DNA of 64,000 nucleotides from Ustilago trichophora. Taxonomy: Eukaryota; Basidiomycota; Ustilaginomycetes; Ustilaginales; Ustilaginaceae. Shown here piece after piece: positions 58,473-64,000 of the stretch (position 1 is its first letter; the number at the start of each line of letters is the position of its first letter). The DNA is taken from NCBI GenBank assembly GCA_900323505.1, contig OOIN01000018.1:124001-188000 (forward strand), written 5' to 3'. Under the pieces are notes generated by a model. The model saw nothing but the letters and a program-made list of their open reading frames with translations, was not told where the DNA came from and did no database searches. The translations under genes were made by a program, and so were the position numbers.

Positions 58473-60557
58473 GTTTAGTTGTTGAAATCGAAGGGTGAGG
58501 GGTGGGAGGAGGAGGCTGTGATAATTGTATGCGTTGAGAAATTGGCTCAGCCTTGACCCTGTCGTGGAAGTGCGGCTCAAGCGAGCGTTGTACTGGACGT
58601 GGAGAGCGAAGGATTCAGTTGGTCATGTTCCGTGTTGCAAAGTGAAAGGGGGGAGGATATTCTACGATGACCAAAGCAGGATATAGTGGATGGTAGAGAA
58701 AAGAAGGTGGTGGTTGGCAAAAAGAAACAAATTCCGAGACGATGAAGAAGAACAAGATCTTTTGGCGACTAATATAGTGATCTCAAAGGACGAGGTCTGA
58801 GGATGGGTAGCAGCGCAAGGCACGGTATGAAGCAAAAGTGAGTTGTGGCCGGATCGCAGGATGCTCAGATCTGAAAGCAACGCGCGCAACAAGGGAGAGG
58901 CAAGGGCGAAAGTCACAGAGAGGGTGGAAGCTAAACGGAAGGAACGTGCGGTCGGGCAAGAAACAAGAGAGGGTGGAGAATTTGGCGGAGCTGAATCAAG
59001 AATGCCAAGCCGTCAAGAAGGGCGGAGTCTGCATCGAGGCGAAGAGGTAGAGGGCGAAAGAGTCAAAAAGCCAACAGAGCTGGGCTATGCTTAGGCTGTA
59101 CTGTTACTGTATGACCGAGAGTGGCTCAGCAACTGGGATTCCAGTTGACAAAAAAGCGACGCAAAGTGGCAAAGCAATATGCAGCTTTCTTTTGGTACAC
59201 TTGAATGTGCGAGCCAAGCTTGATTGACGCTTCGGAAAGGCGTTGGCCGAGGCAGGCATCTTCCATCACTCTATATCGGAGGGCATAGAGGCAAGGAGAA
59301 AGCGGTCAACTTTGGGACTCTGCCTAACTACTACTCTGTATGATGATCAACAGGCCTTGGCTCTGCACAGCATCAAAAATGCGAAATGCGGGCTGTGCTC
59401 TCCAACAACTAACGAAACGTGGGATTGACCGGATTGCAATGGCATTTTTCTTTCTTTTTCTTTTTTTTCTGTGCAAGGGTCTGACTGCACATTTTTCAAA
59501 TTTGAAATCACTTTTTCGGAAAGCTCTTTTTTGGCTGACGTTGATGCATGCCAAGACCTGGCCCCGCCTTCGCCTATCTGCTGTAGAAATCATCCTCGCA
59601 CAGCAGCACCAGCTCCAGACATGCTAGCAAGGAGAGACAACACAGCGAGCTATTTTTGGCCTTCTTCCTCTACCTACTGTATGTCTCTCAAGCCATGAAT
59701 TGATGCGGTGAGGCTTATGTTTGCCTTGTCGTCCATCCATCCCCTCGACCCTCGTTGACGCCTTGGCATCCAACACGCCCTACTGTCTGGAGGACATCAT
59801 GCCAATCCACCACGTTCGAGCTTGGCCCTTTAGTATCATCCTCATGTGGATGCCCCCCTCCCCGAAGTCAGGCTCTTCCTACGGTATCTCACTTGGAGGC
59901 TGGCTTCCACACTTGTCACTTGTGCACTTTGGTCAATTATCGACAGGTTTCAACATAGAATCTTTAGTGCGCACAGTGTTTGTGGATGATATTCTCGCAA
60001 AAGCTGACCTAAACGAGCCATATCACTATGACGAGAAAGAGAGTGTGGATTCAGTAGGCCGATGACGATGACTCTAATTGCAGTGACCCTTACCGCGTGC
60101 CAGGTGCCACAGAAAGAAAAAGGTTCGGAAGAAGCCTTCTCTCAAATCGAGGCTGTGCTCGTTTTTTTTTTTTTTTTTTTTTTTTTTTTCATTATACTTT
60201 TATATTGTTTATATTTTTCTCAACAGGGACAGATCCAAAAGTCTTGGCATAATGTCTTGGCTCGCATCACTCTGTGAACCAACGACGTTTCGTCCTCAGC
60301 AACACGTGCCACCTCACAACCAGTCGCGCTCATCGTTTCACAGTGTTTCTTTTCCCCGCCCGCCACCGACAACACAAGCATACAGAGACGAAAAGCTAGC
60401 GTTTGTCAGATTCTGGCATTGCATTCGAGAAGAATCTTGTTTCGAGATGGTAAAAGAGCTACAACAGTGTACAGTACAGTACTGTCACACAGGACATTCA
60501 GATCGTGTCGATGCTAACCAAAGTAGACCCCGATCTGGCACTGATAAAGGATGAAAA
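58473..60557. other. Spacer upstream of the Ca2+-ATPase gene
   Basis: This 2.1-kb region holds the Ca2+-ATPase promoter (left) and the 3' flank of the gene at 60558 (right). It contains a T28-type run (60163-60189) and GTACAGTACAGTACTGT (60469-60485). A + strand frame at 59799-60065 starts at an ATG and has no recognisable features. No supported gene. Confidence 0.6.
60163..60189. repeat. T homopolymer, about 27 nt
   Basis: An uninterrupted run of T lies in the spacer downstream of the nucleolar-type gene. Confidence 0.85.
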
Positions 60558-63500
60558 TCAGATCTCGAGACGCTCAAAGCTATAAGCACCTACAAGCATA
60601 CTCTGCTCCAAGAATTGCAAACGGCGCGTCTTGGCCTCACCCTGCGTTCCCAACTTGATACCCAATCCACCGCCCATCTCTGCCCTCGCCGCTGCATCCG
60701 CCTTGCTGCTGGCGTTGACTTTGGCATTACCCGCCGACGCCACGGCACCGCTGGCCGATAGAGAAGTTCCACCTTGAGATCTTTTGTTCTTTCGTGCGGT
60801 CGAAGCGAGCATCTCGTTCTCCTGTTGCAGCTTGGCAAATGCCGAGAGTGGGGCGTTGAGCAGTCGCAGAGTCGACATGAGCTGAAGGTAGCGCGAGATG
60901 GTCGATGAGAGCGACTGCACCGTACCGTGCGAACGAGGGGTGACCAGGAGGAGAGGGAAGAAGGTATCCAAAACATCGTTGGCCAGAGCCATGACAGAGT
61001 CTGCAGGAGGAGCTTTGGCCTTGCCAGCTGCAGCAGCAACAAGGTCGCCGTCATCCTCGACTGGCTGTGCCGCCTTGGACTTGTCAGAGGCGCCGTCTTC
61101 GGCTTGCAAGGGAAGCTGGATGGTCTGGCTGATCCACACATTGCAGATCTGAAGCAGTGCCATCACCTGATCGACATCGTCGCGAAGCTGGGCTTTGAGC
61201 GCACTTCGCAGAGCAGGCCTCGAGATACGCAACTGCACCATCTGCGCAAGCAAAGACATGAACGAGCGAGCAGCTTTCGAGGCATCCGCATCGCCACTCT
61301 GTCGAATCTGCACAAGCCCACGCAGCGAAGAGGTCAGCAGAGAGACCAACGTGTCTTCGCCAATATCGGGGATTCGCTTCAAGGCAGCACGCACAAGCTG
61401 GGCGTCGTTGCGAGCTCCCAGTCTGGACCAGAACTCGGCCAGACCTGCGCCGTTGACCTGCACCGTTCCGCTGCGAGCGTTTGCCGCGTTGCCTGCGGAG
61501 GGCTTGATGGTGGCAAAGATCGAAAGGTGGGCGCGAGGGTGCTGGAGCAGAGTAAGCAGAGCAGCTCGTGGGAAAACAGCAGAAGCAGCAGCGCCGTTAG
61601 CAGTGCCGTTGCTGCTGCTGCTGCGCTGGGAAGGAGGAGGAAGCAGAAGATCGAGCAACTCGCTGTAGAACAGAGTGTCGGCTTCGGGCGAAGTGAGAGT
61701 CTCGAGCATACGTCCATCTGCTGTCGAAGCGTCGATCCAGCTGGAAAGTGCCGAGTTGATCTCGGCTTCCTTGTTGGATGCCTTGGTGTTGCTCTGAGAA
61801 ATCTTGTTGATCTGCTCAAGCAGTTCGGATCGACTGGTATCCGATGCATCGGCTTCAGAGGCGACGGCGTCCAAAGTGCGAATCCATCGCGCAGTGAGCT
61901 CCCCTTTGCCGAGGGCGTCGCGCAGCACACTTGCTTCGGGCACAACGAATGGCACAGCAAGCACGCAAATCCTGCGCTGATGCAGCTGCGACAAGGCTTC
62001 GGCCTTGTCAGACGAGCTTGAGCTTCGAGAGCCGACAGTGGGGGGGCCGATGGTAACGACGCTCGTCGAGCCGGCGATGCGAGAAGCCGAGATGGTCGAC
62101 ATGCGTTGAAGCAATCCGGCTGTCGCTGCAGCTGCGCTGGTGGTGGGAACGAAGGGTACGGCCCAGTCGAGCTGTCGAAGAATCGCATTGAGCTCGAGGT
62201 CTACGATGAGGGCGACGACGCGCTCCTTGTCGGCGGTGGCTGGTGTGGCTTGCGAAACACCCACAACGAGAGCGTGATCCTTGCTGAGCAGCAAGCAAGA
62301 CGATGGCGAGGAAGTGGAGGATGAAGATGGACGTGCGTTGCCAGCATGAGCCAAAGCATCAAAGATAATCGTGTTGACATTGCTGAGGAGCGGCTCGGTG
62401 CTACTGGAGGTGCTGAGCGTCATGGATGTAAGCTGGCCATCGACTCCAAGGACAACGAGGCGGCCGTCAGGATGAAGATGGACATCGAGCGCGTGTTTCG
62501 CATTGGTGAAATGGGGCACGTTGACATGGCCTAGTTTTACAGTGGCAATTGCCGAGTCCGAAGCACCGTCGAAGCTCTTGATGAAAGCAGTGAGCTCTAG
62601 TGTGAGGGGACCGGTGGGAGAGATGGTAGATGGGAGGTGGCTGCCCGAAGATGCCAAATCGTCATCGTCGGCTTTGTTGTCACCCTTCTTGGAGCGCTTG
62701 GACCTCTTCTTCTTCTTGCTGGCGTCGTCGTGAGCATTGGTAGAGATGCTAGCGACCTTGTCATCTGAGGTGACGGCAACACGCAGGCCGAGGAGTGCAG
62801 CTTGCTCGATCCTGGAACTGCCCGAGATGAGACCTTTGGCCGAGCTTACATCCAGAAGGTTGACGTAGAAGTGGGAGCGTTTGTAGCCCTGAGACAGAGT
62901 AGCGTCGACGGTGTCGATGACGTGCAAAGAAGTGGTGGTTGTCTGGATAGAGTGGTGGTCGTCGTGAGTGACGGGAGAGGAAGCAACGATGGTAAGGCTG
63001 TCGTCTGGATGGGTCAGAACGAGGCGTCCATCACCGAGAGCATGAATGAGGGAGACAGGCTTGTCGAGGGAGAGCGCCTCTTTCTTGACCTGGACCTCGG
63101 CGCTCTCCTTGCCCTTTGCAGAGAGCTCCTCGACATAGGCGCAGAGTTGGTGGGTAGCGGTGACAGCAGCGCTACCGGACTTGGCTCGAATGTGAGATTG
63201 GATGCCGATATAAGTAGTACGGAGGGAGCGAGCTTGGCCGAGGGAGCGGAGGAGGGTGAGAGGAGCAGAAGAGGCGGCCTCTGCCGACGAGAGAGTGAAG
63301 CTCTGGATCGGGGTTTGGGTCTGAGGGTTGACGAGGTTGAGCGCATTGCCAGCGACGAGGATGGGAAGCGTGCCTTTCAGTCGACGCAGAGCCCTGGCAT
63401 CTGACGAGAGTTTGTAGGCTGCGCCGACAGATACGGTGGAGACCTTGGTGGTCGAGAAAGTTGTGGCTGGAAGCGCAGCATGACGTGCCAGTTCAGCGGG

Positions 63501-63569
63501 GGCAGGACTCGGATGAGTCAAAAGCGTGGTGGGTAGCGAGAGCTCCGGAGGAGCAGATACAGATGCCAT
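60558..63569 (-). CDS. Large hypothetical protein, probably a nucleolar ribosome-biogenesis factor
   Basis: A 1003-aa protein. The N-terminal half is beta-rich (GTLPILVAGNALNLVNPQT, PVSLIHALGDGRLVLTHPDDSL, HLHPDGRLVVLGVDGQL, VVALIVDLELNAILRQLDW), like a degenerate beta-propeller. A strongly basic segment KKKKRSKRSKKG (about 305) is a likely nucleolar signal. The C-terminal half is helical (SLLTSSLRGLVQI, TISRYLQLMSTLRLLNAPLSAFAKL), followed by KNKRSQGG. This two-part design resembles the Utp8/NOL11 type of small-subunit processome proteins; I cannot confirm the family. The promoter carries the same CGATGCGAG and AAAAATTTC motifs found before RRP14 and RSA4, which supports a role in ribosome synthesis. 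The start is the ATG at 63569; a TTG extends the frame 21 codons upstream. Confidence 0.85.
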   Translation of the reverse strand: MASVSAPPELSLPTTLLTHPSPAPAELARHAALPATTFSTTKVSTVSVGAAYKLSSDARALRRLKGTLPILVAGNALNLVNPQTQTPIQSFTLSSAEAASSAPLTLLRSLGQARSLRTTYIGIQSHIRAKSGSAAVTATHQLCAYVEELSAKGKESAEVQVKKEALSLDKPVSLIHALGDGRLVLTHPDDSLTIVASSPVTHDDHHSIQTTTTSLHVIDTVDATLSQGYKRSHFYVNLLDVSSAKGLISGSSRIEQAALLGLRVAVTSDDKVASISTNAHDDASKKKKRSKRSKKGDNKADDDDLASSGSHLPSTISPTGPLTLELTAFIKSFDGASDSAIATVKLGHVNVPHFTNAKHALDVHLHPDGRLVVLGVDGQLTSMTLSTSSSTEPLLSNVNTIIFDALAHAGNARPSSSSTSSPSSCLLLSKDHALVVGVSQATPATADKERVVALIVDLELNAILRQLDWAVPFVPTTSAAAATAGLLQRMSTISASRIAGSTSVVTIGPPTVGSRSSSSSDKAEALSQLHQRRICVLAVPFVVPEASVLRDALGKGELTARWIRTLDAVASEADASDTSRSELLEQINKISQSNTKASNKEAEINSALSSWIDASTADGRMLETLTSPEADTLFYSELLDLLLPPPSQRSSSSNGTANGAAASAVFPRAALLTLLQHPRAHLSIFATIKPSAGNAANARSGTVQVNGAGLAEFWSRLGARNDAQLVRAALKRIPDIGEDTLVSLLTSSLRGLVQIRQSGDADASKAARSFMSLLAQMVQLRISRPALRSALKAQLRDDVDQVMALLQICNVWISQTIQLPLQAEDGASDKSKAAQPVEDDGDLVAAAAGKAKAPPADSVMALANDVLDTFFPLLLVTPRSHGTVQSLSSTISRYLQLMSTLRLLNAPLSAFAKLQQENEMLASTARKNKRSQGGTSLSASGAVASAGNAKVNASSKADAAARAEMGGGLGIKLGTQGEAKTRRLQFLEQSMLVGAYSFERLEI

Positions 63570-63697
63570 GTTGGTTCTAGCTCTGTTGATGTGATCAGAC
63601 TCGAAAGCTTGGGAAAACGATCCGCTAACCAACAGAGTTGGCGAGGGAGTGCTCGAGGAGGTGACAGTAGAGAACTACGAGGCAGACCTGGCTGATT

Positions 63698-63706
63698 CGA
63701 TGCGAG
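63698..63706. promoter_or_regulatory. PAC-like element CGATGCGAG (copy 3)
   Basis: It lies about 130 bp before the ATG at 63569. It is identical to the two copies between RRP14 and RSA4. Confidence 0.4.
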
Positions 63707-63864
63707 TGTCTCGCTGCTGCTATGTATCCGCCGTTCTTCGACTGTCGCATGTACTGTCTGAGTGGCAGGCGAGGGTATGGATGCAGGAGAGGAGCAGGGT
63801 GAAGACAGGTGTGTATGTGTGAGAGAGAAAGAGAGAGAGCTAAGGTGCAACAAAGCAGCTGGCC

Positions 63865-63874
63865 GAAAAATTTC
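63865..63874. promoter_or_regulatory. RRPE-like element GAAAAATTTC
   Basis: It contains the same AAAAATTTC core as the RRP14-RSA4 spacer, about 300 bp before the ATG at 63569. Confidence 0.4.
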
Positions 63875-64000
63875 AAGCAACAGCGAGCAGCTTGTTGCGT
63901 TGAGAATGTCGACATTTTTTCTTCTCACCTGGTGTCTGCACCCTTTTCAATGTCAAATTTGGCTTTGTCAGCGTGACACACTTTGTGGATTTTGGACTGA

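Larger units (their letters stand above)
63570..64000. promoter_or_regulatory. Promoter of the nucleolar-type gene, right edge
   Basis: This 431-bp region contains CGATGCGAG (63698-63706) and GAAAAATTTC (63865-63874), and a purine-rich AGAGAGAAAGAGAG tract (63821-63839), which is a pyrimidine-rich leader on the reverse strand. I see no other gene before the window ends. Confidence 0.55.

Noticed and set aside
1..64000. Secondary-metabolite, mating-type, effector or mobile-element gene cluster
   Set aside because: The genes are scattered housekeeping functions with no synthase or transporter set, pheromone/homeodomain genes, run of small secreted proteins, or transposase.

Overview
The window is nuclear DNA of a fungus. 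It carries an AROM pentafunctional polypeptide, a Zn2Cys6 transcription factor, a PalI/SUR7-family protein and long, mostly intronless genes with GC-rich third codon positions. Low intron density and kilobase-sized intergenic regions full of microsatellites and homopolymers fit a smut basidiomycete (Ustilaginaceae type); that placement is inference. I saw no tRNA, rRNA, transposase or reverse transcriptase gene, no CRISPR array, and no virus-like or biosynthetic gene cluster.

Layout. 0.4-1.2 kb: a doubtful microprotein and DPH3 (-). 2.1-2.8 kb: a Rab18-type GTPase (+). 3.3-8.1 kb: a long BAR-like, mostly disordered protein with one intron (-). 8.1-12.0 kb: gene-poor. 12.0-14.1 kb: GH32 fructofuranosidase-like enzyme (+). 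14.3-14.9 kb: small, possibly profilin-like protein (-). 15-17.6 kb: microsatellite-rich spacer. 17.6-18.9 kb: seven-helix membrane protein (+). 19.4-24.5 kb: ARO1/AROM (-). 25.8-27.5 kb RRP14/SURF6 (-), divergent from 28.1-30.0 kb RSA4/Notchless (+). 30.2-32.3 kb LCB3-type sphingoid-base phosphatase (-), divergent from 34.2-35.8 kb LAG1-type ceramide synthase (+). 36.0-36.2 kb: a 94-bp inverted repeat. 36.45-36.7 kb: small ORF (+). 37.3-38.7 kb: secreted, probably GPI-anchored alpha/beta-hydrolase-fold protein (-). 40.1-43.6 kb: Zn2Cys6 regulator (-). 44.4-46.5 kb: Myb/SANT protein (+). 46.9-47.8 kb: mitochondrial uS7 (+). 49.0-49.9 kb: PalI/SUR7 protein (+). 50.3-54.2 kb: GPI13 (-). 54.5-58.5 kb: PMC1-type Ca2+-ATPase (-). 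60.6-63.6 kb: large, probably nucleolar protein (-).

Most genes are housekeeping. Two divergent pairs each join genes of one pathway: RRP14/RSA4 (60S assembly) and LCB3/LAG1 (sphingoid base to ceramide). The best leads are: a shared pair of short promoter motifs upstream of the ribosome-biogenesis genes; a GTACN pentamer array with related motifs in several spacers; the 94-bp inverted repeat; a hydrolase lacking its nucleophile serine; and a GH32 enzyme with altered signature motifs. I did not find a clearly new multigene system.

Several long reading frames begin upstream at a non-ATG codon. In those cases I moved the start to the first well-placed ATG, usually with a purine at -3, and say so.
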